Positions 1-8,947 of a stretch of 64,000 nt of DNA are shown here, piece by piece. Under the pieces are notes generated by a model, which did no database searches, was not told where the DNA came from, and saw only the letters and a list, made by a program, of their open reading frames with translations. Both the position numbers and the translations under genes were made by a program. Position 1 is the first letter of the stretch. Every line of letters begins with the position of its first letter. Origin of the DNA: Pseudomonas japonica (GTDB lineage Bacteria; Pseudomonadota; Gammaproteobacteria; Pseudomonadales; Pseudomonadaceae); contig NZ_FZOL01000008.1 of NCBI RefSeq assembly GCF_900188455.1, forward strand, positions 124,001 through 188,000, read 5' to 3'.

Positions 1-1
1 C

Positions 2-1408
2 CAGCCGCACTGGTCGGACCTGCCGGTCGTCCTGCTCGGCGACAGCCTGCATTCCATCAGCCAGAGCCCGGACCTGTGCCTGGCCCTGGGCAATCTGTTC
101 ATCCTGCCCTGCCCCTTCCCCGAACAGGATCTTCTCGACCTGATCCATGCTTCCCTGCGCGCCCGCCGCCGCCAGTACTTCAGTTGCCAGCAGGGCCTGG
201 AGCTGGCCGACCTGCAACGCCAGACCGAGGAACGCGTGCGGCATCTGCGCGAGGAAGAACAGCGCCTGCGTCAGGAGGAGAAGATGGAAGCCATCGGCCA
301 GTTGGCCGGCGGTGTCGCCCACGACTTCAACAACCTGCTCACCGGCATCGGCGGCAGCCTTGAACTGATCCGCCAACGCCTCGGCCAGCAACGTGTCGAG
401 GACATTCCCAAGCTGGTGGACATGGGCCTGAAGGCAGTGCACCGCGCGGCCGGCATCACCCACAACCTGCTGGCGTTTTCCAGCCGCCAGTCGCTGGATG
501 ACCGGCCGGTGCAACTGGCCGCCCTGCTGGAACGCAAGCGCCTGGGTGAACTGCTCGGCCCCGGCGTGCATGTGCAGGTGCGCATCGACGACACCCTGTG
601 GCCAGCCAAGGCCGACGCCCGCCAGTTGCAGGAAGCCCTCGACAACCTGCTGAGCAATGCCCGCGATGCGTTACCCGGCGGTGGCGAAGTGCGTATCGAG
701 GTGAGCAATCGCCACTTGCCGCGGCCCTTGCCCGACGCCCATCCGCTGAGCGGCTCCGACTTCGTGCGCATCAGCGTCAGCGACAACGGTTGCGGCATGC
801 CGCAGAACATCGTCGACCGCGCCTTCGACCCGTTCTTCTCGACCAAGCCCAGCGGTCATGGCACGGGCCTGGGGCTGTCCATGGTCTACGGCTTCAGCCG
901 CCAGTCCCGTGGCCATGTCAGCCTGCACAGTCGGCTCGGCCAGGGCACCGAAGTGGAGCTGCTGCTGCCGCGCCACCACCCGGAGGACGCGCAAGGCCCG
1001 GTGGCCTCGGGCCGCCGGCGGTGCGCCAGCCACGAAAGGCGCATCCTCATCGTCGAATCCAACGCCACGGTGCGCCAGCTGATGCGCAACACCCTCGGCG
1101 AACGGGGTTACCAGTGCCAGGACGTCTCCGACGCCAACCTCGCCCTGACCTTGCTGCGCGCCGAGCGGCCCTATGACCTGCTGATCTGCAGTATCGGCCT
1201 GCCGGGCATGAGCGGGCGTCATCTGGCGGAGATCGCGCGCAAGCTGCGCAGCGGCCTGCGGGTACTGTTCATCACCGGCTACGGCGACAACGAGTCCGCG
1301 CATCTGAGCCGCCTCGACGCGGACATGCAGGTGCTGGACAAGCCGTTCAGCTTCGAACAGTTGCAAGAGCGGGTAGCGCGGATGCTCGCCGGCGAGGGTG
1401 TTCCCTGA
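2..1408 (+). CDS. Hybrid sensor histidine kinase with degenerate receiver (5' partial)
   Basis: The reading frame is open from the window edge, so the N-terminus is missing and 468 residues are visible. The order is a receiver-like end, a charged coiled coil (about residues 60-90), a dimerisation/phosphoacceptor segment with H-box VAHDFNNLL, an ATPase domain (N-box DNLLSNARDAL, DNGCGM, GTGLGLSMVYGF) and a C-terminal receiver. The receiver keeps the Thr (FITGYG) and Lys (LDKPF), but the phosphoacceptor Asp is Ser (LLICSIGLPGMSG) and the N-terminal acidic pair is Glu-Ser. Autophosphorylation looks intact, while the receiver looks unable to accept phosphate in the normal way. It converges with a related kinase whose receiver is intact. 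The signal is unknown. Confidence 0.9.
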   Translation, partial: QPHWSDLPVVLLGDSLHSISQSPDLCLALGNLFILPCPFPEQDLLDLIHASLRARRRQYFSCQQGLELADLQRQTEERVRHLREEEQRLRQEEKMEAIGQLAGGVAHDFNNLLTGIGGSLELIRQRLGQQRVEDIPKLVDMGLKAVHRAAGITHNLLAFSSRQSLDDRPVQLAALLERKRLGELLGPGVHVQVRIDDTLWPAKADARQLQEALDNLLSNARDALPGGGEVRIEVSNRHLPRPLPDAHPLSGSDFVRISVSDNGCGMPQNIVDRAFDPFFSTKPSGHGTGLGLSMVYGFSRQSRGHVSLHSRLGQGTEVELLLPRHHPEDAQGPVASGRRRCASHERRILIVESNATVRQLMRNTLGERGYQCQDVSDANLALTLLRAERPYDLLICSIGLPGMSGRHLAEIARKLRSGLRVLFITGYGDNESAHLSRLDADMQVLDKPFSFEQLQERVARMLAGEGVP

Positions 1409-1490
1409 GTCAGGTGCAACACCCGGTCGGGCGCCGATGACCGATGTTCGCCCAGGGACGCATGACGCTGCTGGAACGCCTGGCCCGGCG

Positions 1491-3557
1491 TCAGCGCGGG
1501 GGCGCTTTGGGGGCCTCGGCCGGGGGCTGTTCCGGCTGAAGCATGCTGGTGACCTTGTGCACCAGGCTGTCCAGTCCGAACGGCTTGGTCAGCAGCTCCA
1601 GGCCAGGCTCGAGCACGCCACCGCTGCTGAGGGACTCCTCGGTGAAACCGGTGATGAACAGGATGCGCTGGTCCGGTGAGCGTTGGCGCAAGGTCTTGGC
1701 CACATCGATGCCACTGACCCCACCGGGCAAGCCGATGTCCGACACCACCAGGTCGATGGGGCCGGCGCTGTCGTACAGGGCCAGGCCATTGTGCGCATCG
1801 TCCGCCTCCAGCACTTCCATGCCCTGGTCCTGCAAGGCTTCGCGAATCAGCATGCGCAGGGTCGGCTCGTCGTCGATGAGCAGGATCCGCTCGTGGCGCA
1901 TCGGCATCGGCAGCGGCGCGGCAGGCACCTGGGGCACAGGCAAGGGTTGTGGCTCGCCGACGAAACGCGGCAACAGCAACTCGACACAGGTGCCGCTGCC
2001 CTCCTCCGAAGTGATGCGCACGCTGCCGCCGGACTGGCGGACGAAACCGTAGACCATCGACAGCCCGAGACCGGTGCCCTGGCCGGCCGGCTTGGTGCTG
2101 AAGAACGGATCGAAGACACGCTCCAGTACCTCCACGGGCATGCCATGGCCGCAGTCCTGCACGCGCAGGCAACAGTAGTCGCCGGGCGCCAGGTCGACGT
2201 TGGAAATCCCCGCGTAGTGCCGTTCGTTGCTGGTGCTGATCTTCAGGCTCCCGCGGCGGTTCATGGCATCGCGGGCGTTGGCGCAGAGATTGATCAGCGC
2301 GCTTTCCATCTGGCTGGTATCGACCAGCACCCACCAGGGCCGGGGGTCCACCTGCAGTTGCAGATCGATACCCGGGCCGATGGCCTGGAGAATCAGCGGC
2401 TCGATTTCCCCCAGCAGGTCGTTCAGGTTGGTCGGCCGCGGCGACAGCGGCTGGCGCCGGGCGAAGGCGAGCAGGCGATGGGTCAGTTCGCAGGCGCGGT
2501 CGGACGCCTGGCGAGCGGCCTGCAGATACTTGCCGATCTGCTCGGTACGGCCCTGGACGATGCGCCGTTCGAGCATTTCCAGGCTGGCGTTGAGACCGGC
2601 CAGCAAGTTGTTGAAATCATGGGCCATGCCGCCGGTCAGCTGACCGACGGCATCCATTTTCTGGCCGTGACGCAGCAGCGCTTCGGCCTGGCGCAGTGCC
2701 GCCTCGCGCTCTCGATCGAGGGTCACGTCGTGCCCCAGCAAGGTGGTGAAACCGGCCCCCGGCATGGCGCTCAGGGTGAAACGCCGGTAGTGGCCGTCGG
2801 CATGGCGCAGACGGCCTTCGCCGGCCGGTTGCGCGCCATCGAGAATGCCGCGCACCGCGTCGCGATCGTCCGGATGCAGCAGGGTGAGCAACGATTCGCG
2901 CTGCTGGTCGTCGTCCCAGCCGAGCAGTTGCCGGCAGGCCGGGTTGAACGTGCGCAGGCGCAGGTCGTCCTGCACCACCAGCATCAGGTCGCTGGACAAT
3001 TCCCACAGACGATTGTGGTCAGCGGTACGCTCCTGCACCTGGCGCTCGAAGGAACCGGCCAGCTCGCGCCATTGCCGTTCCGATTCGACGTTGCTGGTGG
3101 TTTCCAGCAGCGTGTCGAGGAAACCGGCGACCCTGCCGCTCTCGTCCCGCACCGGGCTGAAGGAAAAGGTGAAGTACACCTGTTCGAGCACGCCGTTGCG
3201 GCTGGTGATCAGCGGGAAGTTTTCGAGAAAGACCGCCTCGCCCTCCATGACCCGGAAGACCAGCGCGCCCAACTCGCCCCAGACATCGCTCCACACCTCG
3301 TGGAACGGGCGCCCCAGAGGGCTGGGCTTGGTCCCGAGGATGGGCACGAACGCGTCGTTGTGCAGCGTGACCATGTCGCTGCCCCACACCAGGCAACTGG
3401 GGAAGCGCGAAGCCAGCATCAGATCGACGGCGATGCGCAGCGAACTGGGCCAGCGGTGCAGCGGCCCCAGCGAAGTCCTGCTCCAGTCGAACTGGCGGAC
3501 CGCTTCACTCATTCCGCCTTGTAGAACCGGCCGCGGGGCCAGATGAATGATGTGCAT
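1491..3557 (-). CDS. PAS-domain hybrid sensor histidine kinase/response regulator
   Basis: Predicted cytosolic hybrid kinase of 688 residues. An N-terminal PAS-like domain (FDWSRTSLGP, then WPSSL and WG) is followed by a second PAS, a coiled-coil linker, HisKA (H-box MAHDFNNLL), an ATPase domain (NARDAM, GTGLGLSMVYGF) and a C-terminal receiver with acidic pair IDDE, phosphoacceptor in VVSDIGLPGG, Thr in FITGF and Lys in TKPFG. The start at 3557 is chosen because AAGGAAG sits about 9 bases upstream; a longer reading to 3605 would run into the preceding gene. It lies 25 bp downstream of the cytosine deaminase on the same strand. No membrane segment is seen, so the stimulus is probably intracellular; the ligand is unknown. 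Confidence 0.9.
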   Translation of the reverse strand: MHIIHLAPRPVLQGGMSEAVRQFDWSRTSLGPLHRWPSSLRIAVDLMLASRFPSCLVWGSDMVTLHNDAFVPILGTKPSPLGRPFHEVWSDVWGELGALVFRVMEGEAVFLENFPLITSRNGVLEQVYFTFSFSPVRDESGRVAGFLDTLLETTSNVESERQWRELAGSFERQVQERTADHNRLWELSSDLMLVVQDDLRLRTFNPACRQLLGWDDDQQRESLLTLLHPDDRDAVRGILDGAQPAGEGRLRHADGHYRRFTLSAMPGAGFTTLLGHDVTLDREREAALRQAEALLRHGQKMDAVGQLTGGMAHDFNNLLAGLNASLEMLERRIVQGRTEQIGKYLQAARQASDRACELTHRLLAFARRQPLSPRPTNLNDLLGEIEPLILQAIGPGIDLQLQVDPRPWWVLVDTSQMESALINLCANARDAMNRRGSLKISTSNERHYAGISNVDLAPGDYCCLRVQDCGHGMPVEVLERVFDPFFSTKPAGQGTGLGLSMVYGFVRQSGGSVRITSEEGSGTCVELLLPRFVGEPQPLPVPQVPAAPLPMPMRHERILLIDDEPTLRMLIREALQDQGMEVLEADDAHNGLALYDSAGPIDLVVSDIGLPGGVSGIDVAKTLRQRSPDQRILFITGFTEESLSSGGVLEPGLELLTKPFGLDSLVHKVTSMLQPEQPPAEAPKAPPR

Positions 3558-3582
3558 GCTCGGCTCGCTTCCTTGACTGCTG

Positions 3583-4053
3583 TCAGCAATCGGACTCCTG
3601 GCCAATATCTTCGTTCCAGAGTGCCGGCCGCTCGCGGATGAAATCGTTCATCAAGGCAATGCAGCGTTCGTCCTGCAACACCGTGACCCGCACCCCGCGC
3701 TCGCGCAGCAGCGCCTCTTCGCCCATGAAGGTGCGGTTTTCCCCGACCACCACCTCGCCAATCCCGTACAGCAGGATCGCCCCGCTGCACATGGCGCAGG
3801 GCGACAGGGTGGTGTAGAGCGTGGCCTCGGCGTAGACCCGGGCATTCTGACGACCGGCATTCTCGAAGGCGTCCATTTCGCCATGCAGCACCACGCTGCC
3901 CTGCTGGACCCGACGGTTGTGCCCGCGCCCGATGATCCGCCCGCGGTGGACGATCACCGAACCGATGGGAATGCCGCCCTCCTCCAGCCCCTGGCGCGCC
4001 TCGTCGATGGCGGCCTGCATGAACTGCTGCGACTGCTGCTGGGCATCGACCAT
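3583..4053 (-). CDS. Cytosine deaminase, fungal (Fcy1) type
   Basis: Zinc-dependent deaminase of 156 residues, close to the 158 of yeast cytosine deaminase. Zinc and catalytic residues are H57-G-E59 (HGEMDAFENAGR), C86 and C89 (LYTTLSPCAMCSGAI). Beyond the generic deaminase core it shares features remembered from the yeast enzyme: HGE instead of HAE, YGI followed by VVGEN, DERC, and the C-terminal ERP-x-x-W-x-x-DIG tail that closes the active site. The predicted reaction is cytosine to uracil plus ammonia. The start at 4053 has AAGGAGA seven bases upstream; the longer open frame has no ribosome site. Usual annotation would be plain nucleoside deaminase. The specificity is an inference from these signature residues. 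Confidence 0.85.
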   Translation of the reverse strand: MVDAQQQSQQFMQAAIDEARQGLEEGGIPIGSVIVHRGRIIGRGHNRRVQQGSVVLHGEMDAFENAGRQNARVYAEATLYTTLSPCAMCSGAILLYGIGEVVVGENRTFMGEEALLRERGVRVTVLQDERCIALMNDFIRERPALWNEDIGQESDC

Positions 4054-4198
4054 GGGTGAATCTCCTTGAACACGGGAACCATTCCAAAACGCTAGCACAT
4101 AGCCATGGTTCGTGGCGGGCTTTTCCCTGGGGACTATGCTGTACAGTCTGAAAACCTCCCTCATCCCCGCGCAACCCCTCCCCCCGAGGATCACCGCA

Positions 4199-4912
4199 AT
4201 GAGCAAGCAAGTTCTGGTGGTGCTGACCAACACGGCGAAATACCCGACCCTCAAACGTCCCACCGGCCTGTGGCTGGGGGAAGCGGTGCACTTCGCCGAC
4301 GTCCTGCAGCAGGCCGGCTACCACGTGGATTACCTCAGTCCGGCCGGCGGCTACGTGCCCATCGACCCCCACAGCCTGAGCATGGCGCAGGACATCGACT
4401 GGCAGTGGTACAACGACAAGGCCTTCATGAACCGCCTGGGCAATACGCTGGCTCCCGGCCAGGTGCGCGCGCGGGATTACCGGGCCATCTACTATGCCGG
4501 CGGGCACGGAGTGCTCTGGGATTTCCCCGACAACCCCCAGTTGCAGGGCATCGCCCGGCAGATCCATGAAAACGGCGGCGTGGTGTCATCGGTCTGTCAC
4601 GGCGCGGTCGGCCTGCTCAACATCAAGCTCAGTGACAACTCGTTGCTGCTGCGGGACCGCGAAGTGACCGGTTTTTCCAATATCGAGGAGCAACTGGCGG
4701 AGCTGGACAAGGTCGTGCCCTTTCTGACCGAAACCGAGCTGAGCGCTCGCGGCGGCCTCTATCGCAAGGCCGAGGATCCGTGGCAGCCCTTCGCCATCGC
4801 CGACCAGAAGGAAGGCCGCCTGATCACCGGGCAGAACCCGGCGTCCGGCGCCGCGGTAGGCCGCCTGGTCGTGGCGGCGCTGGAGCGCAGGGGCAGCGGC
4901 CCGGCGGCGTGA
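4199..4912 (+). CDS. DJ-1/PfpI superfamily protein, Hsp31-like
   Basis: Cytosolic protein of 237 residues with the class I glutamine-amidotransferase-like fold. The nucleophile elbow is SSVCHGAVGL, with the reactive Cys, and the preceding YYAGGHGVLWDF matches the oxyanion/Glu region of Hsp31-type proteins. Members are glutathione-independent glyoxalases (methylglyoxal to lactate), chaperones or deglycases. The start MSKQVLVV at 4199 follows GAGGA; the frame is open upstream to 4112 but without a ribosome site. It is divergent from the cytosine deaminase, with a 145-bp shared promoter region. Activity beyond family level cannot be read from sequence. Confidence 0.85.
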   Translation: MSKQVLVVLTNTAKYPTLKRPTGLWLGEAVHFADVLQQAGYHVDYLSPAGGYVPIDPHSLSMAQDIDWQWYNDKAFMNRLGNTLAPGQVRARDYRAIYYAGGHGVLWDFPDNPQLQGIARQIHENGGVVSSVCHGAVGLLNIKLSDNSLLLRDREVTGFSNIEEQLAELDKVVPFLTETELSARGGLYRKAEDPWQPFAIADQKEGRLITGQNPASGAAVGRLVVAALERRGSGPAA

Positions 4913-5040
4913 CGAAACGAACTATCGCACAGCCCCTGTCCTGTGCTCTTACAGGAATCGGGTATAGCGCTCACTTATGCTGATCGGCTTCGGTCCAGCC
5001 CACGTCCAGTGGGCGAGACCCTCCTACAGATAGGTGAAAA

Positions 5041-5838
5041 ATGCCCCCTCGTACCCCTCATTCCGGCCATGCGCTGCTCGCCTTGCTCACCACCCTGTTG
5101 ATCGGTCTGGCGCCCGTCGCCTGCGGCCTGATGGTGATGGCCTGGCAGGTGAACAAGCAACTCGACGATTCCACCGACGTGGTCCTGCGCGAAACCCGCA
5201 AGGGCATCGACAGCCTGCTCGATGCCCTGCACGGCGCCAGCAACAAGGTGCTCAACCTGGCCGAATTTTCCTGCGAGAAAGCCCTGCCGCACCTGCACAG
5301 CGAGGTGGTGGCCAATCCGGAGCTGCGCTCGCTGACGCTGGTCCGCGAGAACCGCGCCTACTGCAGCACGCTGCGGGGCGAGTCCGGCCTGCTGGTCGAT
5401 CCCGGCGAGTACTTCAACCATCGCCTGCGCCTGGAGCCGGGCAACGACAATACCCCGGACTCGGCGATCCTCTACTACCGCCTGCAGGAATACCCCTACG
5501 GCGTGCTCGCCGTGGCCGACGGCAAGCTGCTGCAGCGCGTGCTGCAAGGCACCCGCCAGCCAGACAGCGTCAGCCTGCAGTTCGGCCCGATGCTGATCGG
5601 TGCCAGCGGCGAGGTCATCGACGCCAACGGGCAGGCGCCGACGCCCTACCGCAGCCAGGTGTCACCGCTGTACGGCTATACCATCCACGTCAGCTACCCG
5701 CCGGGGCATGCCGCCGGCCAGCTGTGGGAAAGCAGCCTGAGCATCGCGCCGTCGTTGCTGCTGGTGGGGCTGATGACCGCTATGGGCAGCTACTGGGCGA
5801 TGTACCGGCGCCGGCGCACACTCAGGCACCTGGTCTGA
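5041..5838 (+). CDS. Stand-alone CSS-motif sensor protein lacking an EAL domain
   Basis: Protein of 265 residues with two membrane segments (about 12-35 and 237-255) flanking a periplasmic domain. The domain carries the two cysteines of CSS sensors (FSCEKALPHL and YCSTLRGE), followed by LLVDPGEYF. In the family this domain is fused to a cytoplasmic EAL phosphodiesterase and its disulfide state controls c-di-GMP breakdown. Here the protein stops at RRRRTLRHLV, directly after the second membrane helix, and a hairpin terminator follows at once, so the short form is not a sequencing truncation. A full CSS-EAL protein is encoded at 7324. It may act as a partner or competitor of such enzymes; that role is an inference. 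Confidence 0.85.
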   Translation: MPPRTPHSGHALLALLTTLLIGLAPVACGLMVMAWQVNKQLDDSTDVVLRETRKGIDSLLDALHGASNKVLNLAEFSCEKALPHLHSEVVANPELRSLTLVRENRAYCSTLRGESGLLVDPGEYFNHRLRLEPGNDNTPDSAILYYRLQEYPYGVLAVADGKLLQRVLQGTRQPDSVSLQFGPMLIGASGEVIDANGQAPTPYRSQVSPLYGYTIHVSYPPGHAAGQLWESSLSIAPSLLLVGLMTAMGSYWAMYRRRRTLRHLV

Positions 5839-5843
5839 AATGC

Positions 5844-5869
5844 AAAAAGCCAGCTTTCGCTGGCTTTTT
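5844..5869. terminator. Bidirectional hairpin terminator
   Basis: An 11-bp perfect stem, AAAAAGCCAGC with GCTGGCTTTTT, around a TTTC loop. It lies between the convergent CSS-domain gene and hppD and can serve both strands because each side ends in a T tract. Confidence 0.9.
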
Positions 5870-5888
5870 GTTGGCTACCGGGAACCGA

Positions 5889-6965
5889 TCAGTCGGTGCT
5901 CAGTACACCCCGACGCACCTGATCCCGCTCGATCGACTCGAACAGCGCCTTGAAGTTGCCCTCGCCGAAACCATCGTCGCCCTTGCGCTGGATGAATTCG
6001 AAGAATACCGGGCCCATCAGGGTTTCCGAGAAGATCTGCAGCAGCAGGCGCTTGTCGTCCGGGTTGGACGAACCATCCAGGAGGATGCCGCGGCTCTGCA
6101 ACTCGTCGGTCGGCTCGCCGTGAGCCGGCAGACGACCTTCGAGCATTTCGTAGTAGGTTTCCGGCGGCGCGGTCATGAAGCGCATGCCGAGCTTCTTCAG
6201 GGCATCCCAGCTCTTGAGCAGGTCGTCGGTGAGGAAGGCCACGTGCTGGATCCCCTCGCCGTTGAACTGCATCAGGAACTCTTCGATCTGCCCGGCGCCC
6301 TTGGACGATTCCTCGTTCAGCGGAATGCGGATCATGCCATCCGGAGCGGTCATGGCCTTGGAGGTCAGGCCGGTGTACTCGCCCTTGATGTCGAAGTAGC
6401 GAATCTCACGGAAGTTGAACAGCTTCTCGTAGAACCCGGCCCAGTAGGTCATGCGTCCGCGATAGACGTTGTGGGTCAGGTGATCGATGATCTTCAGGCC
6501 GGCACCGGCCGGGTTGCGCTCGACCCCTTCGATCCAGTTGAAGTCGATGTCGTAGATCGAGCTGCCTTCCTCGAAACGGTCGATCAGGTACAGCGGCGCA
6601 CCACCGATGCCCTTGATCGCCGGCAGGCGCAGCTCCATCGGGCCGGTTTCGATTTCCACCGGCTGCGCACCCAGTTCGAGGGCACGCGCGTAGGCTTCGT
6701 GGGCGTTGCGCACGCGGAAGGCCATGCCGCAGACCGACGGGCCATGCTCGGCGGCGAAGTAGGAGGCGACGCTTTTCGGCTCGTTGTTCAGGATCAGGTT
6801 GATCCCGCCCTGGCGATACAGGTGCACGTTCTTGGAACGGTGAGTGGCGACCTTGCTGAAGCCCATGATCTCGAAGATCGGCTCCAGGGTGCCCGGGGTC
6901 GGCGATGCGAACTCGATGAATTCAAAGCCCATCAGGCCCATCGGGTTGTCGAAGAGATCTGCCAT
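5889..6965 (-). CDS. hppD: 4-hydroxyphenylpyruvate dioxygenase
   Basis: Fe(II) enzyme of tyrosine catabolism that converts 4-hydroxyphenylpyruvate and oxygen to homogentisate and CO2. The 358-residue length and N-terminus ([16 protein letters not shown]) match the Pseudomonas enzyme. The iron ligands of the vicinal-oxygen-chelate fold are visible as His in IIDHLTHNV, His in GIQHVAFL and Glu in PVFFEFIQR. The start at 6965 has GAGGAA seven bases upstream; the frame is open for seven more codons. It is monocistronic here, converges on the CSS gene across a terminator, and has a long upstream region with direct repeats (7163-7195). Homogentisate genes are not in the window. Confidence 0.97.
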   Translation of the reverse strand: MADLFDNPMGLMGFEFIEFASPTPGTLEPIFEIMGFSKVATHRSKNVHLYRQGGINLILNNEPKSVASYFAAEHGPSVCGMAFRVRNAHEAYARALELGAQPVEIETGPMELRLPAIKGIGGAPLYLIDRFEEGSSIYDIDFNWIEGVERNPAGAGLKIIDHLTHNVYRGRMTYWAGFYEKLFNFREIRYFDIKGEYTGLTSKAMTAPDGMIRIPLNEESSKGAGQIEEFLMQFNGEGIQHVAFLTDDLLKSWDALKKLGMRFMTAPPETYYEMLEGRLPAHGEPTDELQSRGILLDGSSNPDDKRLLLQIFSETLMGPVFFEFIQRKGDDGFGEGNFKALFESIERDQVRRGVLSTD

Positions 6966-7323
6966 GTTCGTATTCCTCATCATCAAAACGGTTCAATAAC
7001 GTTCGTTACCAGGCGGTCGATGCGAGTGAACGTGGAGGCGCGCAGGAGATGCCGCGAGTGCTGCGGGCAAGGTAGTCACCAAGAATCAGCTTGAAACCAT
7101 GACACTTCATAGAAGACCCATTTTCGGCGGGCTTGATTCCCCGCGAGACGGAGAACCTTATTATTGTATGCGTAACCAGATTCTACAGTGCGTAAATCCA
7201 TTTGTCGCGTGTCCTGTCAGAGTGTGGCCCAACTGACTCATCGTGGGCGCGCGCCCGCTCGCGAAAACCGTCGCAGAACCCGACTGACGCTATGCTGTGC
7301 GCAAGCCTTCACGGACCTGGCGC
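6966..7323. other. Intergenic region between hppD and the CSS-EAL gene
   Basis: About 360 bp between divergent genes with no supported coding sequence. Besides the direct repeats facing hppD it contains TATGCT at 7291-7296, a possible -10 for the CSS-EAL gene, which argues for the ATG at 7324 rather than the upstream GTG at 7297. Confidence 0.5.
7163..7195 (-). promoter_or_regulatory. Possible hppD promoter with a direct-repeat operator
   Basis: Read on the minus strand, TTACGCA occurs twice exactly 20 bp apart (7195-7189 and 7175-7169), followed by a -10-like TACAAT (7168-7163). There is no good -35, which fits an activator-dependent promoter. It faces hppD about 190 bp upstream of the start codon. 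Regulator unknown. Confidence 0.4.
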
Positions 7324-8904
7324 ATGCCCCTGCACAAGACCCGCCATCGCCGCCGCACCCTGCGCCGCCTGCTGCCCTGGCTGGTGGGCATGCTGCCGGT
7401 GCTCTGCGGCCTGGCGATCATGCACTGGCAGGCCCAGCGCGAACTGGAGGCCCGCGCCCTGAACAGCGCGCGGCAGGTGGTCGAGCATCTGGAACAGTTG
7501 CTCGACAACGCCGCGAGCGCCGCCAACGCCCTGCTGCCGCTGGCCGGCAAACCCTGCGCGGACGTGACCCTGGCCCTGCGTGAACAGGTGACCCGACGCC
7601 CGTTCGTGCGCTCCACCAACCTGATCCATGCCAATCACCTGTACTGCAGCTCGCTGTTCGGCGACTTCAGCGAACAGGTCGATCCCGCCGACTACACCGC
7701 CGGCAGCCTGTGGCTGATGGACGGCAATTCGGTCACCCCCGGGCATCCGCTGCTGGTCTATCGGGCCAGCGACGGCGAGCGCGCGGCCATCGCCACCATC
7801 GACGGCACCCACCTGACCACCGCCCTGCGCCTGATCGCCCCGGACATCGAACTGCGCCTGCAGGTCGGCAGGCACTGGATCGACCGCGAGGGCAAGGTCA
7901 ACAGCACTCCGGTACCGGGCTACACCGTCGCCGACCGGGTCCTCGCCTCGCAGCGCTACGCCTTTTCCCTGCACAGCGGTTTCGCCGCCGACTACACTTG
8001 GCGCCTGATGCGCAGCGAATACCCGGCGCTGTTCGGCCTGCTGCTGTTCCTCGGCGCCAGCGCCGGCGCCGCCTGCCACTGGCAACTGCGGCGTGCCTCG
8101 TCGCCGCGGGCCGAGCTGCAAAGGGCCCTGGAAGCCGACGAGTTCGTCGCCTATTTCCAGCCGGTGGTGCGCCATGGCGATTACCGCTGGTCCGGCGCCG
8201 AGGTACTGATGCGCTGGCACCATCCACGGGAGGGCCTGGTGCGCCCCGACCTGTTCATTCCCTTCGCCGAGCACAGCGGGCAGATCGTGGCCATGACCCG
8301 GCGCCTGATGGAGAAGCTGGCCAGCGACCTCGCGCCCTGGGCGGAACTGTTCGAGGACGGCTTTCACCTGGGCATCAACATCACCGCCGCGCACTGCCAG
8401 GACCTGACCCTGTGCGACGACTGCCAGGCCCTGCTCGACGCCTTCCCGCCGGGCCGCCTCACCCTGACCCTGGAGCTCACCGAACGCACGCCGATCACCC
8501 CCAGCGCCACCACCGACACGCTGTTCGAGCGTCTGCACGGCATGGGCGTGCTGCTGGCCATCGACGATTTCGGCACGGGCCAGTCGAGCCTGAGCTACCT
8601 GCGCCAGTTCAAGGTGGACTACCTGAAGATCGACCAGAGCTTCGTCGCCATGATCGGAGTCGATGCCCTGTCGCTGCACATTCTCGACAGCATCATCGAG
8701 CTGTCCGGCAAACTCGGCCTGGGCATCGTTGCCGAGGGCGTGGAAACCGTGGAGCAACGGGACTACCTGGCCCGCTTCGGGGTCGACTACCAGCAAGGCT
8801 ACCTGTTCGGCCGCCCCATGCCCCTGAACGACTTCATCAAGGCCCTTGCCGACCAGCCCCGGGCCGCGGCGGTTGCCCAACCGGCGCCGCCCCTGAGATC
8901 ATGA
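7324..8904 (+). CDS. CSS-EAL cyclic-di-GMP phosphodiesterase
   Basis: Inner-membrane c-di-GMP phosphodiesterase of 526 residues. Order: TM helix (about 15-35), periplasmic CSS domain with cysteines in AGKPCADV and YCSSLFGD, second TM (about 228-248), then an EAL domain from about residue 263. The signature reads EVL (GAEVLMRWHHP), a tolerated variant. The remaining catalytic elements are present: NITAAHCQ, LELTERTP, AIDDFGTGQSSLSYL, DYLKIDQSFV, AEGVETVEQ and QGYLFGRP. It should therefore be active, hydrolysing c-di-GMP to pGpG under control of periplasmic thiol redox. The start at 7324 is preferred over GTG 7297 because a -10-like TATGCT overlaps the latter. It is divergent from hppD. Confidence 0.9.
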   Translation: MPLHKTRHRRRTLRRLLPWLVGMLPVLCGLAIMHWQAQRELEARALNSARQVVEHLEQLLDNAASAANALLPLAGKPCADVTLALREQVTRRPFVRSTNLIHANHLYCSSLFGDFSEQVDPADYTAGSLWLMDGNSVTPGHPLLVYRASDGERAAIATIDGTHLTTALRLIAPDIELRLQVGRHWIDREGKVNSTPVPGYTVADRVLASQRYAFSLHSGFAADYTWRLMRSEYPALFGLLLFLGASAGAACHWQLRRASSPRAELQRALEADEFVAYFQPVVRHGDYRWSGAEVLMRWHHPREGLVRPDLFIPFAEHSGQIVAMTRRLMEKLASDLAPWAELFEDGFHLGINITAAHCQDLTLCDDCQALLDAFPPGRLTLTLELTERTPITPSATTDTLFERLHGMGVLLAIDDFGTGQSSLSYLRQFKVDYLKIDQSFVAMIGVDALSLHILDSIIELSGKLGLGIVAEGVETVEQRDYLARFGVDYQQGYLFGRPMPLNDFIKALADQPRAAAVAQPAPPLRS

Positions 8905-8947
8905 GCGGCCAATCCTTCCCCCCGCTTTACTGTTGTTCGAGGCCCCC

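Noticed and set aside
5034..7094. 686-codon plus-strand open frame
   Set aside because: It overlaps the CSS gene in another frame and runs antisense to hppD; no family motif was seen.
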